This document shows, piece after piece, positions 1 to 6,060 of a stretch of DNA of 11,302 nt. The position numbers and the translations under genes are program-made. This DNA is from Candidatus Woesearchaeota archaeon (GTDB taxonomy: Archaea > Nanobdellota > Nanobdellia > Woesearchaeales > ARS49). Each line of letters starts with the position of its first letter. Position 1 is the first letter of the stretch. The notes beneath the pieces are model-generated. The model saw only the letters and a list, made by a program, of their open reading frames with translations, was not told where the DNA came from and did no database searches. The stretch spans positions 1 through 11,302 of the forward strand of contig RFLK01000018.1 in NCBI GenBank assembly GCA_003694525.1, given 5' to 3'.

Positions 1-176
1 ATCTTTACGATGCGTGCAAAGGAATAAACGACGAAATAGTCAAAATAGAAGCTGTCGAAAATTCCCTCAGATTTCACATAGAACCCTGGGGCCAACTCCC
101 CGCAAAAGAAATACTGAGCGTTGCATCAGAACAGCTTATCAAACTACTAGATGCGTTTGAAAGCGCATTCAAGTAA
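1..176 (+). CDS. rpoD: RNA polymerase subunit D (RpoD/Rpb3-like), C-terminal end only
   Basis: Only the last 57 codons are present; the reading frame starts at base 3 and ends with TAA at 174-176. The tail contains FHIEPWGQLPAKEIL followed by an amphipathic helix. This matches the end of the archaeal RpoD / bacterial alpha-subunit dimerisation domain, where a short strand with a G-x-L-P turn leads into the final helix that packs against RpoL. RpoD is part of the assembly platform of archaeal RNA polymerase. The identification rests on this tail plus the gene order: archaeal rpoD is classically followed by rpl18e, rpl13, rps9 and rpoN, exactly as here. The N-terminal part, including any Fe-S cluster domain, lies outside the window. 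Identity is fairly sure because of the context. Confidence 0.85.
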   Translation, partial: LYDACKGINDEIVKIEAVENSLRFHIEPWGQLPAKEILSVASEQLIKLLDAFESAFK

Positions 177-177
177 A

Positions 178-204
178 CTGCAGGAACACAAAAGATTCTT
201 GCAG
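178..204 (+). repeat. Hairpin between rpoD and tRNA-Leu
   Basis: The nine bases at 178-186 (CTGCAGGAA) pair with 196-204 (TTCTTGCAG), with one G-U pair and a 9-base loop. It begins two bases after the rpoD stop and ends 12 bases before the tRNA 5' end. No U-tract follows, so it is not a standard terminator. It could be an mRNA 3'-end stabiliser left after RNase P cuts the tRNA out. The pairing is visible; the role is inferred. Confidence 0.45.
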
Positions 205-216
205 CAACCTCCCAAT

Positions 217-302
217 GCGGGGGTGGCAGAGCCTGGTCAAATGCGCTAGGTTGAGGGCCTAGTCCCTTAGTGGGTGCGAGGGTTCAAATCCCTTCCCCCG
301 CA
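217..302 (+). tRNA. tRNA-Leu (anticodon GAG), class II with long variable arm
   Basis: The full cloverleaf can be traced. The acceptor stem is 217-223 (GCGGGGG) with 295-301 (CCCCCGC), seven Watson-Crick pairs, with discriminator A302. The anticodon stem is 246-250 with 258-262; the loop is TTGAGGG and the anticodon GAG is at 253-255, reading CUY leucine codons. A long variable arm at 263-277 contains CCC opposite GGG, as expected for Leu. The T arm is 278-294 with loop TTCAAAT. The CCA end is not encoded (302 is followed by TAA). No intron is seen. There is no TATA box in the 40 bp before it, and only 26 bp separate it from rpl18e, so it is probably transcribed within the rpoD-rpl18e operon and released by RNase P and tRNase Z. 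Confidence 0.97.
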
Positions 303-328
303 TAAACAAAGGCAGAAAGTCAACAAAA

Positions 329-685
329 ATGAAAAGAACAGGACCAACAAACCCGGAAACGAAAGCGCTCATCGGAGCGCTTCGCAAAGAGAGCGCAAGC
401 TCTGCCCTGTGGAAAAGAATCGCAGACGACCTTGAAAAGCCAAGCCGAGCGCGAAGAGCAGTAAACATAAGCAGAATAGCACGAAACAGCAAAGAAAAAG
501 ACACGATAATAGTGCCAGGAAAAGTCTTAGGGTCAGGCGCAATAAAACACAGCATAACAGTTGCAGCACTAAGCTTTAGCGCAGGAGCAAAAGAGAGAAT
601 AGAGGCCGCAAAAGGAAAAGCTTTAACAATCTCGGAATTGCTAAAACAAAAGCCAAAACCGCAAAACGTGAGGATAATAGGCTAA
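329..685 (+). CDS. rpl18e: Large ribosomal subunit protein L18e (eL18)
   Basis: This 118-residue protein is about the usual size for archaeal L18e. It starts MKRTGPTNP, followed by helices rich in Arg and Lys. Recognisable L18e features are the central segment VNISRIARNSKEKDTIIVPG (about residues 45-64), then KVLGSGAIKH with the buried VAALSFSAGAKERIE stretch, and a C-terminal NVRIIG. L18e is a 50S protein related in fold to bacterial L15. The start at 329 is chosen because it lies just past the tRNA; no strong Shine-Dalgarno is visible. It overlaps rpl13 by one base (TAATG), so the two are probably translationally coupled. Any own promoter would have to lie inside the tRNA gene, so expression should depend on the upstream operon promoter. 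Confidence 0.95.
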   Translation: MKRTGPTNPETKALIGALRKESASSALWKRIADDLEKPSRARRAVNISRIARNSKEKDTIIVPGKVLGSGAIKHSITVAALSFSAGAKERIEAAKGKALTISELLKQKPKPQNVRIIG

Positions 686-1107
686 TGGAAATAAACATAG
701 ACGCAACAGGAACAATTGCAGGAAGACTCGCAACTTACGCAGCAAAACAAGCGCTATTAGGCCACACAGTAAACATATTCAACTCAGAAAAAGCAATAAT
801 CTCAGGAAGCCCTGAACTTGTGAGAAAAAAATACCACTACCTCAGGGCAGATATGGGAAAGCCCCAAAAAGGCCCCTTTGTCAGCAGGCTTCCAGACAGA
901 TTCCTCAGAAGAATGATACGAAACATGGTAGGCTATAAGACACCAAGGGGAGGCGAAGCGTTCAAAAGAATAATGTGCTACATAGGAGTTCCAACACAGC
1001 ACCAGAACAAAAAACTCGAAAGAGTTGGAAAAACAGCGAAAGAGCTCCCAACCCTGCGCTACCAAACAATAGGCGAATTATGCCGTGCAATCGGAGGAAA
1101 AGTATGA
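685..1107 (+). CDS. rpl13: Large ribosomal subunit protein L13 (uL13)
   Basis: This 140-residue protein has normal archaeal length. Diagnostic segments are the N-terminal DATGTIAGRLATYAAKQALLG (residues about 6-26), in which the family signature is the G-R-L-A core, then VNIFNSEKAIISG, the KYHYLRADMGKPQKGPF loop, and RMIRNMVGYKTPRGGEAFKR, the classical L13 rRNA-binding region. It is an early-assembling 50S protein that binds 23S rRNA. Its start codon shares an A with the rpl18e stop, and its TGA overlaps the ATG of rps9 by four bases (ATGA), so it sits in a fully coupled translation chain. No unusual residues are seen. Confidence 0.97.
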   Translation: MEINIDATGTIAGRLATYAAKQALLGHTVNIFNSEKAIISGSPELVRKKYHYLRADMGKPQKGPFVSRLPDRFLRRMIRNMVGYKTPRGGEAFKRIMCYIGVPTQHQNKKLERVGKTAKELPTLRYQTIGELCRAIGGKV

Positions 1108-1499
1108 GCGCAATACACCAGAGCGGAACAAGAAAACGCGCAGTAGCAAGAGCAACGCTCACAAAAGGCACAGGAATAGTCAGAATAAACAGACAAGCAC
1201 TATCAAGCATTCCAAAAACACTATACAGATCAAAAATAGAAGAACCGCTTTTGCTTGCAGGAGACGCAATCAAAAAAATCAACATCTCCGTCAACGTATT
1301 CGGAGGAGGAATAAACAGCCAGGCAGACGCAATAAGAACCGCAATAGCAAAATCACTTGCAGAACACGACAAAAAACTCAAAAAATTATTCTTAGACTAT
1401 GATAGAAGCCTTCTGGTGCCCGATGTTAGACGCAAGGAAACGCACAAGCCAGGAAATCACGGAAAAGCGCGAGCATCAAGGCAAACATCATACCGTTAG
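1104..1499 (+). CDS. rps9: Small ribosomal subunit protein S9 (uS9)
   Basis: The 131-residue protein starts MSAIHQSGTRKRAVARATL. The open frame extends upstream to 975, but 1104 is the right start: it gives the family's normal N-terminus, makes an ATGA overlap with the rpl13 stop, and is preceded by GGAGG at 1093-1097. S9 features are the RKRAVARA motif near residue 10, the VNVFGGGINSQADAIRTAIAK segment (residues about 63-83), and the basic tail KPGNHGKARASRQTSYR, which reaches toward the P-site tRNA in the ribosome. It belongs to the 30S head. The next gene, rpoN, begins 12 bases after the stop. Confidence 0.97.
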   Translation: MSAIHQSGTRKRAVARATLTKGTGIVRINRQALSSIPKTLYRSKIEEPLLLAGDAIKKINISVNVFGGGINSQADAIRTAIAKSLAEHDKKLKKLFLDYDRSLLVPDVRRKETHKPGNHGKARASRQTSYR

Positions 1500-1511
1500 G
1501 AGAGAAAAGAA

Positions 1512-1709
1512 ATGATAATACCAATACGATGCTGGAGCTGCGGAAAACCCATCGCACACCTATGGGAAGAATACAAAAAGAAAGTAGAGAGCGGAGAAGA
1601 GCCAAAAGCAGCGCTTGACGAGCTCGGACTTGACCGCTACTGCTGCAGAGCAATGATCCTAGGACACGTGGAACTCCTGGACACAGTGGCCCAATTCAAA
1701 AAAACATAA
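1512..1709 (+). CDS. rpoN: RNA polymerase subunit N (RpoN/Rpb10)
   Basis: This 65-residue protein has the standard size for archaeal RpoN. It starts MIIPIRCWSCGKPI, the hallmark of Rpb10. The four zinc ligands are visible as C7 and C10 (CxxC) and the adjacent pair C44-C45 in DRYCCRAMILGHVELLD. RpoN/Rpb10 is a small zinc-binding subunit that helps join the RpoD/RpoL platform to the large subunit RpoB. A GGAG sequence at 1499-1502 is about nine bases before the start. The stop overlaps the next gene's start as TAATG. In many archaea rpoK and rps2 follow, but here a methyltransferase gene takes that place. Confidence 0.97.
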   Translation: MIIPIRCWSCGKPIAHLWEEYKKKVESGEEPKAALDELGLDRYCCRAMILGHVELLDTVAQFKKT

Positions 1710-2260
1710 TGCCACGCTACATAGTAGAACATTTAGAACCAGAAGTCTACCCCTGGTGCATTCTTGAATACAAGCACGCAAGCAGAACAGTAGGCAAGGA
1801 AAACCTTCTAATAACAAACGTCAAAGACAAAAGACTTGAAGAGTTCTCGCAAACAACTGAAAAAAGCGTGAAGGAGATAAAACTTGAGAGAGCATGCGTT
1901 CTAGACCCAGAAGCTCCTGAAAAACTCACACCAGAGAAGGCAAAAGAATTTGAAAACTTCATATTCGGAGGAATACTCGGAGACAACCCGCCCAGAGCAA
2001 GAACAAAAGAAGAGCTACAATTGAACTATCCAAGATACAACCTGGGAGAAAAACAAATGAGCACAGACACAGCAATCATAGTAACTCACAAAATAGTTAT
2101 GGGAGAGCCCCTTGAAAAAATGAAATTCAAAAACGGAATCACAATAAACATAGCTGAAGGAGAAGAAGTGCAACTGCCCTACAGCTATTTGGTTGTCGAC
2201 GGAAAACCCCTTATCGCGCCAGGGCTTGAGAAAATGCTAAAAGAACAAGAAAGCTTCTAA
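1709..2260 (+). CDS. SPOUT methyltransferase of the Sfm1 family (DUF431/PF04252-like)
   Basis: This 183-residue protein closely resembles yeast Sfm1 in its key blocks. It begins MPRYIVEHLEPEVYPWCILEY. Then come CVLDP at residues 63-67, FGGILGDNPPRARTK at about 86-100, and LGEKQMSTDTAI at about 112-123; the last two form the knotted S-adenosylmethionine-binding C-terminus of SPOUT enzymes. Yeast Sfm1 monomethylates an arginine of ribosomal protein S3, so an S3-directed or other translation-related substrate is a reasonable guess here but is not shown by the sequence. The gene is coupled to rpoN by a one-base TAATG overlap. Its stop interlocks with that of the convergent gene at 2257-2577. The family is assigned with confidence; the substrate is inferred. 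Confidence 0.88.
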   Translation: MPRYIVEHLEPEVYPWCILEYKHASRTVGKENLLITNVKDKRLEEFSQTTEKSVKEIKLERACVLDPEAPEKLTPEKAKEFENFIFGGILGDNPPRARTKEELQLNYPRYNLGEKQMSTDTAIIVTHKIVMGEPLEKMKFKNGITINIAEGEEVQLPYSYLVVDGKPLIAPGLEKMLKEQESF

Positions 2261-2577
2261 TCAAAAGAATCCAAAAGCTCCCTCAATGTTGCAGGAGGGT
2301 TATCATATGGCACTTTCCTGCCACATATTATATGCGATACCTGAAGAAGAAGGTGGTCAACACGAAGAGAAGGGTTGAGCGTTCCATAAACGTGCTTGAC
2401 AAGACGAGAAACCCGCTCCTTCTCACTGAGATGGGCAATCTCCTCTATTGCACTTGAAAAAACCTTCCCAGGCTCATCATCAAGCTCACCCATCAGCTCC
2501 TGCGCCACAGCAGCACTATAACTCTTAAAAATACGATCCCACACGGGAACAGAACGGTAACGCGAAAGATCAACCAT
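2257..2577 (-). CDS. Uncharacterised small helical protein
   Basis: I do not recognise this 106-residue protein. It has no signal peptide, membrane segment or metal-binding cluster (one Cys, in HIICGRK). It looks mostly helical: LSRYRSVPVWDRIFKSYSAA at the N-terminus, an acidic stretch ELDDEPGK, then EEIAHLSEKERVSRLVKHVYG, and a C-terminal PPATLRELLDSFD. A TATA-like sequence on the minus strand (2601-2610) lies about 28 bases before the start codon, suggesting a leaderless mRNA. The promoter and full-length frame support a real gene. It runs convergently into the Sfm1-type gene, the two stop codons overlapping by three bases, and shares a divergent promoter region with tRNA-Arg. Confidence 0.7.
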   Translation of the reverse strand: MVDLSRYRSVPVWDRIFKSYSAAVAQELMGELDDEPGKVFSSAIEEIAHLSEKERVSRLVKHVYGTLNPSLRVDHLLLQVSHIICGRKVPYDNPPATLRELLDSFD

Positions 2578-2600
2578 AATTCAAGAGCAAAAAAATCACA

Positions 2601-2610
2601 ATAAAAATAT
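2601..2610 (-). promoter_or_regulatory. TATA box for the 106-residue gene
   Basis: On the minus strand this reads ATATTTTTAT. Its centre is about 28 bases upstream of the start at 2577, the spacing expected if transcription starts at or next to the ATG (leaderless mRNA). Confidence 0.5.
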
Positions 2611-2626
2611 TTCTATAATGAATGAT

Positions 2627-2641
2627 GCGCAAGGATTGCGC
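2627..2641. repeat. Perfect inverted repeat in a divergent promoter region
   Basis: GCGCAA (2627-2632) and TTGCGC (2636-2641) flank a 3-base spacer GGA. The repeat sits between the minus-strand TATA box (2601-2610) and the plus-strand TATA box (2650-2660). A third GCGCAA copy is at 2667-2672. It could be an operator for either or both transcripts. The pairing is directly visible; the function is inferred. Confidence 0.45.
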
Positions 2642-2649
2642 GATGACAC

Positions 2650-2660
2650 AAATATTTAAA
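2650..2660 (+). promoter_or_regulatory. TATA box for tRNA-Arg
   Basis: AAATATTTAAA is centred about 33 bp upstream of the mature tRNA 5' end. A start about 25 bp downstream would leave a 5' leader of roughly 5-8 nt for RNase P to remove. Confidence 0.65.
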
Positions 2661-2687
2661 AAAGGAGCGCAAAGCACAATAGACAAA

Positions 2688-2762
2688 GGGCCTGTAGCTC
2701 AGCCTGGATAGAGCAGCAGCCTTCTAAGCTGAAGGTCGGGGGTTCGAATCCCTCCAGGCCCG
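2688..2762 (+). tRNA. tRNA-Arg (anticodon UCU)
   Basis: The acceptor stem 2688-2694 (GGGCCTG) pairs with 2755-2761 (CAGGCCC), with discriminator G2762. The D stem is 2697-2700 with 2711-2714. The anticodon loop is CTTCTAA (2721-2727) with anticodon TCT at 2723-2725, reading AGA/AGG, which are frequent arginine codons in this window. The T arm is 2738-2754 with loop TTCGAAT. The outermost anticodon-stem pair (2716/2732) is a G-A mismatch; the other four pairs are canonical. CCA is not encoded and no intron is seen. It has its own promoter and ends six bases before the stop codon of the convergent top6A. Confidence 0.97.
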
Positions 2763-2768
2763 TAGAAA

Positions 2769-3842
2769 TCACTCAATCCAATCCTTGTTCTTAATCTTCT
2801 CAGGCAAGTAAGTTTCAGTGATAAAGCTTATACCGCGAGAGCTGAGCGCCTGAATCTCCGCCTTTGCCTTCATCTTCAACATATTCTTGAATTCTTTTTG
2901 CCAGCGCTTATGCTCCTTGAACCACTCATAATTCTGCAACTGTTTAATCCTCTTAATATCAACATCCTTGAACGTTATAAGATGCTTTTTTAACCCGTAC
3001 TTTTCAATATCGCTAGACATAATTCCAAGAAAACGCGCACCCCTTAAAGTCATCTCCTCACTCATATGAGCAAGATTAATTGAACCATACTTTAAAACTG
3101 AATAAATATAGAACCCCCAAGGGTCGAAATCCGCAAGAACATATATTGGAAGCTTGTGCTCAAAAGAAAGCCTTTGAAGCAAACGCCTTATGCCTCTTGT
3201 AGACTGGCCTTGAGAGGACATAATTATGCAATTCTGCTTGTCCCAAAAACGGTCCTCGTGCAAACGCTCCCAAACGGCAGCTTTTTCCATATAGATGACA
3301 TACTTTGCATTAACCTTCTTGAACTTTATATCCTCAACATTACTCGGAATGCTCCAACCCCCAGAGCCCATCTTCGCCCAGTTTATCTCATCACCCTGAT
3401 CCTCAATAATGACGTGACCTGAAACAGAGCCCATCTTATTAGCATTGATGTGCAACTGCTCCCTGGAAAAGCCGGTTATAAGCTCAAGATCCTCAATTGC
3501 ACTATCGCTCTCTGGCTGGTCGTCGACTATGTTAGTCTTTGTTCCGGGGATTGTGCGCTTTATCATGTAAAACACGTCCCTGAGAGATGCGTGCTTGTTA
3601 GCCTCCAAAAGCTCCTTGCTCGCAGCTGCAACCTCAAGAGTTTGCAAAAACTTCTTTGCATGAGCAATATTGAAAAAATTACGCTCGGAAACCTTATCCC
3701 CCAATTTGAGCATATGAGTGGACTTGTCATAGATAACATTACTCAAAGACCTGACCGGAACCTCCAAAGTCAAAGGCTTTTGACTTGCAGCCTGCTTTAC
3801 AAGAGCCTTTCCAACCTCCTCAATCTTCTGCAATGGCTTCAT
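2769..3842 (-). CDS. top6A: DNA topoisomerase VI subunit A (Spo11-like)
   Basis: This 357-residue protein has normal length for the A subunit. The winged-helix CAP domain holds the catalytic tyrosine in SLRDVFYMIKRT: Y92, equivalent to the Spo11 active-site Tyr that forms the 5'-phosphotyrosyl link to DNA. The Toprim domain provides the metal-binding acids E186 (in VIYMEKAAVW) and D238/D240 (in VLADFDPWG). The A2B2 enzyme relaxes and decatenates DNA through an ATP-gated double-strand break. The start codon overlaps the stop of top6B (ATGA), so the subunits are translationally coupled and probably made in equal amounts. All catalytic residues that I can check are present. Confidence 0.97.
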   Translation of the reverse strand: MKPLQKIEEVGKALVKQAASQKPLTLEVPVRSLSNVIYDKSTHMLKLGDKVSERNFFNIAHAKKFLQTLEVAAASKELLEANKHASLRDVFYMIKRTIPGTKTNIVDDQPESDSAIEDLELITGFSREQLHINANKMGSVSGHVIIEDQGDEINWAKMGSGGWSIPSNVEDIKFKKVNAKYVIYMEKAAVWERLHEDRFWDKQNCIIMSSQGQSTRGIRRLLQRLSFEHKLPIYVLADFDPWGFYIYSVLKYGSINLAHMSEEMTLRGARFLGIMSSDIEKYGLKKHLITFKDVDIKRIKQLQNYEWFKEHKRWQKEFKNMLKMKAKAEIQALSSRGISFITETYLPEKIKNKDWIE

Positions 3843-5458
3843 AGATCATCACCTGAAACGAGTTCAATCTGCTCCTCTTTTGTTCTCTTCTCAACTTTTT
3901 GAACAGTTGCCTTATGAGCCTCAATGTATTCCTTGTTCTTTTCAAGCATAGACCGCATATTATGCTCAATCCTCTCCTTTCCCATACCTGTTATTCGAGA
4001 GAGAACATCCGCGACCTCTGGAATGTAATTCTCAAAAATATTAACCCTCTTCTGCTGATCTGCAATCTTCTTTTTCTTACGCACGTATATTCCCAGCTTT
4101 CTACCAGCATCCTGCAGAGCAAGCTTCATCTCCTTCATAATCTCAGGATAGTGCGCTATGGCCTCTTTAGCCTCTGAAGTGAAAGGAGGCCAGACAGAGA
4201 CAAGAGAGACCACCACAGTCAAAGGACCCTGGGGCAGAGAGCCCTGGCTTTGACTCAAACCATAAGACCTCCAATTAGTGGAAATAACAGCCTTTGTGCT
4301 TGCGCAAGAACTCTGCTGATACAAGAGCGGAACCCTGTTTGCAAAACGCAAAATCTTTGCAGAAGAATCTCCGGGCTGATCGCCACCGTATGCGAGCGCC
4401 ACCTCTACAACAAAAGGAATCCCCCTATAAACGCTGGGCGTTCTTGTAACCGCGCAATAAAACTCTGCAGGCAACTCTTTTCTCAAACCCTTCTCCAAAA
4501 GCTCTGCGCCAATTGGCGCTATGCAATCGGTTGACGGCGCAATTATTTTAGTCTCCTTTATCCCTTCAATCAACTTCTCGATGTGAGGCAGCTTCATATC
4601 CTGCGGTTTCATAGAAGTGAAAAGGCCAGCCTTATCGCATATCTCCTTGGCAGTTCCAGCGCCAACCCTTGAGAACTCACTTGTCAAGAAACTCTGCAAA
4701 GTGCGAGCCTGCGTGTTCTTTATCATCTTAGCCAAAACACCAATCTCAACACCGTAAGGATGAGGCTTTATCTCAACAGGCTCTTTTGGCAAATCATCTG
4801 AAGCCCTTGGAAAAACGAACTGTTCAGCCCTAGGATTAGTATACATTATAGTCGCGTGAGGGTTCGCAATTGCGGTCTGCTTGAGATAACTGTCAACACT
4901 CTGATCGCCCCGCATATAACTTGCCTCTATATCAAGCTCAATCTTAACGCCGTGATCCTTCTTCCATTCAACAATCTCGTCCTTGATAATCTCAGGAGAG
5001 TTCTGCTGGGTGTTTATATGAAGCTCATAATAGTGCGCAGGCTTTTTTGGAGATGTCCTGCTCCAGATACGCGCAGGCCTTCCTGTTGTCAGCTGACCGT
5101 ACAAGACTGCTGCGCTAATTCCTATTCCCTGCTGACCTCTTGCCTGCTTCATAGTGTGAAACTTCGAGCCGTACAACAACTTTGCAAAAATATTAGGAAT
5201 TTGCTTCTTGACAATTCCAGGACCATTATCCTCTATGGAAATCCTGAAACGATCATTTTCCATGTTGATTATCTGAACTGAAATCTCCGGAAGAACCTTT
5301 GCTTCCTCACAAGCATCAAGAGCATTGTCAACAGCCTCCTTTACAACAGTCAACAAAGCCTTCCTCTTATTATCAAAACCGAGAAGGTGCCTGTTACGCT
5401 CAAAAAACTCAGCAACAGAAATCGCCCTTTGCCTTTTCGACATCTCTTCCGCTTTCAT
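3839..5458 (-). CDS. top6B: DNA topoisomerase VI subunit B (GHKL ATPase)
   Basis: This 539-residue protein is the ATP-binding subunit. The Bergerat fold is complete: VKEAVDNALDAC with E41 and N45, DNGPGI at residues 77-82, and the lid GQQGIGISA at about 109-116. A helix-two-turn-helix insertion follows at about 240-310 (TLQSFLTSEFSRVGAGTAKEICDKAG). The transducer domain ends in PFTSEAKEAIA, where K431 is the likely switch lysine contacting ATP, and then a long basic helix leads to the A-subunit interface. The first ATG overlaps the upstream KH gene stop by four bases; M6 is an alternative start. ATP binding dimerises the B subunits to capture a second DNA duplex. No missing motif is seen. Confidence 0.97.
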   Translation of the reverse strand: MKAEEMSKRQRAISVAEFFERNRHLLGFDNKRKALLTVVKEAVDNALDACEEAKVLPEISVQIINMENDRFRISIEDNGPGIVKKQIPNIFAKLLYGSKFHTMKQARGQQGIGISAAVLYGQLTTGRPARIWSRTSPKKPAHYYELHINTQQNSPEIIKDEIVEWKKDHGVKIELDIEASYMRGDQSVDSYLKQTAIANPHATIMYTNPRAEQFVFPRASDDLPKEPVEIKPHPYGVEIGVLAKMIKNTQARTLQSFLTSEFSRVGAGTAKEICDKAGLFTSMKPQDMKLPHIEKLIEGIKETKIIAPSTDCIAPIGAELLEKGLRKELPAEFYCAVTRTPSVYRGIPFVVEVALAYGGDQPGDSSAKILRFANRVPLLYQQSSCASTKAVISTNWRSYGLSQSQGSLPQGPLTVVVSLVSVWPPFTSEAKEAIAHYPEIMKEMKLALQDAGRKLGIYVRKKKKIADQQKRVNIFENYIPEVADVLSRITGMGKERIEHNMRSMLEKNKEYIEAHKATVQKVEKRTKEEQIELVSGDDL

Positions 5459-5997
5459 ATTCTCTGTTCCCTTCTTTTCCTCTCAAGCCATCTGTAGACC
5501 GTAGAGTGCATAGAGCCTGAGAGCAACATCTCAACGGCCTTGCGCGCAAGATGTATGGTCTCAATAGGAGCTATGATCCCAACAGTCTTGCCATAGACGC
5601 AAAGCGATGCGCCAGTTAGCTCTTCTATCGTGCGACGGCTCTTTCCGCCCTCTCCTATCACCCTGCCGCGCAAACGCTCAACATCTCCTTGATTTCTCGC
5701 ATAATCTGTTATGCTGATGAGCTCAAAGCCGTAATCCTGCTTTAAGAGCTGTTGAGCAGCTTCTGGATTAAAGCCCCGGCCTATTGCGCGAATGATCTCA
5801 CGAGCAACATAGAGCAAAAGCGCATCCTTTCCGCGAATGCGAACCTCTCCTTCCTTGCTATCTATCTCGATCTTTGTCTTTGTAGCTCGCTCAATATCAC
5901 TCTTTATCTTCCCCTTTTTTCCAATGAGCACAGCTATACGCTCGCGCGGAATGCGCAACTCATATGCAAACTCCTCAAGAGGAGGAGGGGAGGTCAT
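5455..5997 (-). CDS. Dim2/Pno1-type KH-domain protein (archaeal aDim2)
   Basis: This 180-residue protein has two KH-like modules. The first carries AVLIGKKGKIKSDIERATK with the GxxG loop at about residues 26-29; the second carries RVIGEGGKSRRTIEELTGA with a GEGG loop at about 115-118. The C-terminus is a basic helix, STVYRWLERKRREQ. Architecture and length match archaeal Dim2, relative of eukaryotic Pno1/Dim2, which binds the 3' end of small-subunit rRNA with the Nob1 nuclease. Lying immediately downstream of rio1 and upstream of top6BA supports this; that order recurs in archaea. Two minus-strand TATA candidates lie upstream: CTTTAAAAAG (about 6019-6028), placing transcription near the ATG, and GTTTATAAAC (6037-6046). 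No Shine-Dalgarno is seen. Confidence 0.9.
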   Translation of the reverse strand: MTSPPPLEEFAYELRIPRERIAVLIGKKGKIKSDIERATKTKIEIDSKEGEVRIRGKDALLLYVAREIIRAIGRGFNPEAAQQLLKQDYGFELISITDYARNQGDVERLRGRVIGEGGKSRRTIEELTGASLCVYGKTVGIIAPIETIHLARKAVEMLLSGSMHSTVYRWLERKRREQRI

Positions 5998-6018
5998 AAT
6001 TGCAGAACTTAACGCGTC

Positions 6019-6046
6019 CTTTTTAAAGTTTGCGGGGTTTATAAAC
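6019..6046 (-). promoter_or_regulatory. Promoter for the KH-top6B-top6A operon
   Basis: Two TATA-like elements lie in the 63-bp gap after rio1. CTTTAAAAAG on the minus strand is about 27 bases before the KH start, the spacing for a leaderless mRNA. GTTTATAAAC, a palindrome at 6037-6046, is about 44 bases before it. The three-gene operon therefore need not rely on rio1 transcription. Confidence 0.5.
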
Positions 6047-6060
6047 AGAATTCGTTAAAA

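Noticed and set aside
975..1103. Upstream extension of the rps9 frame to an ATG at 975
   Set aside because: The extra 43 residues lie entirely inside rpl13 in another frame and have no S9 similarity. The start at 1104 has a GGAGG site and an ATGA overlap.
4320..4420. Possible loss of the ATP-contacting lysine in Top6B, because the loop reads SVWPPF
   Set aside because: The following SEAKEAIA keeps a lysine (K431) at the expected place in the transducer loop, so the subunit looks intact.
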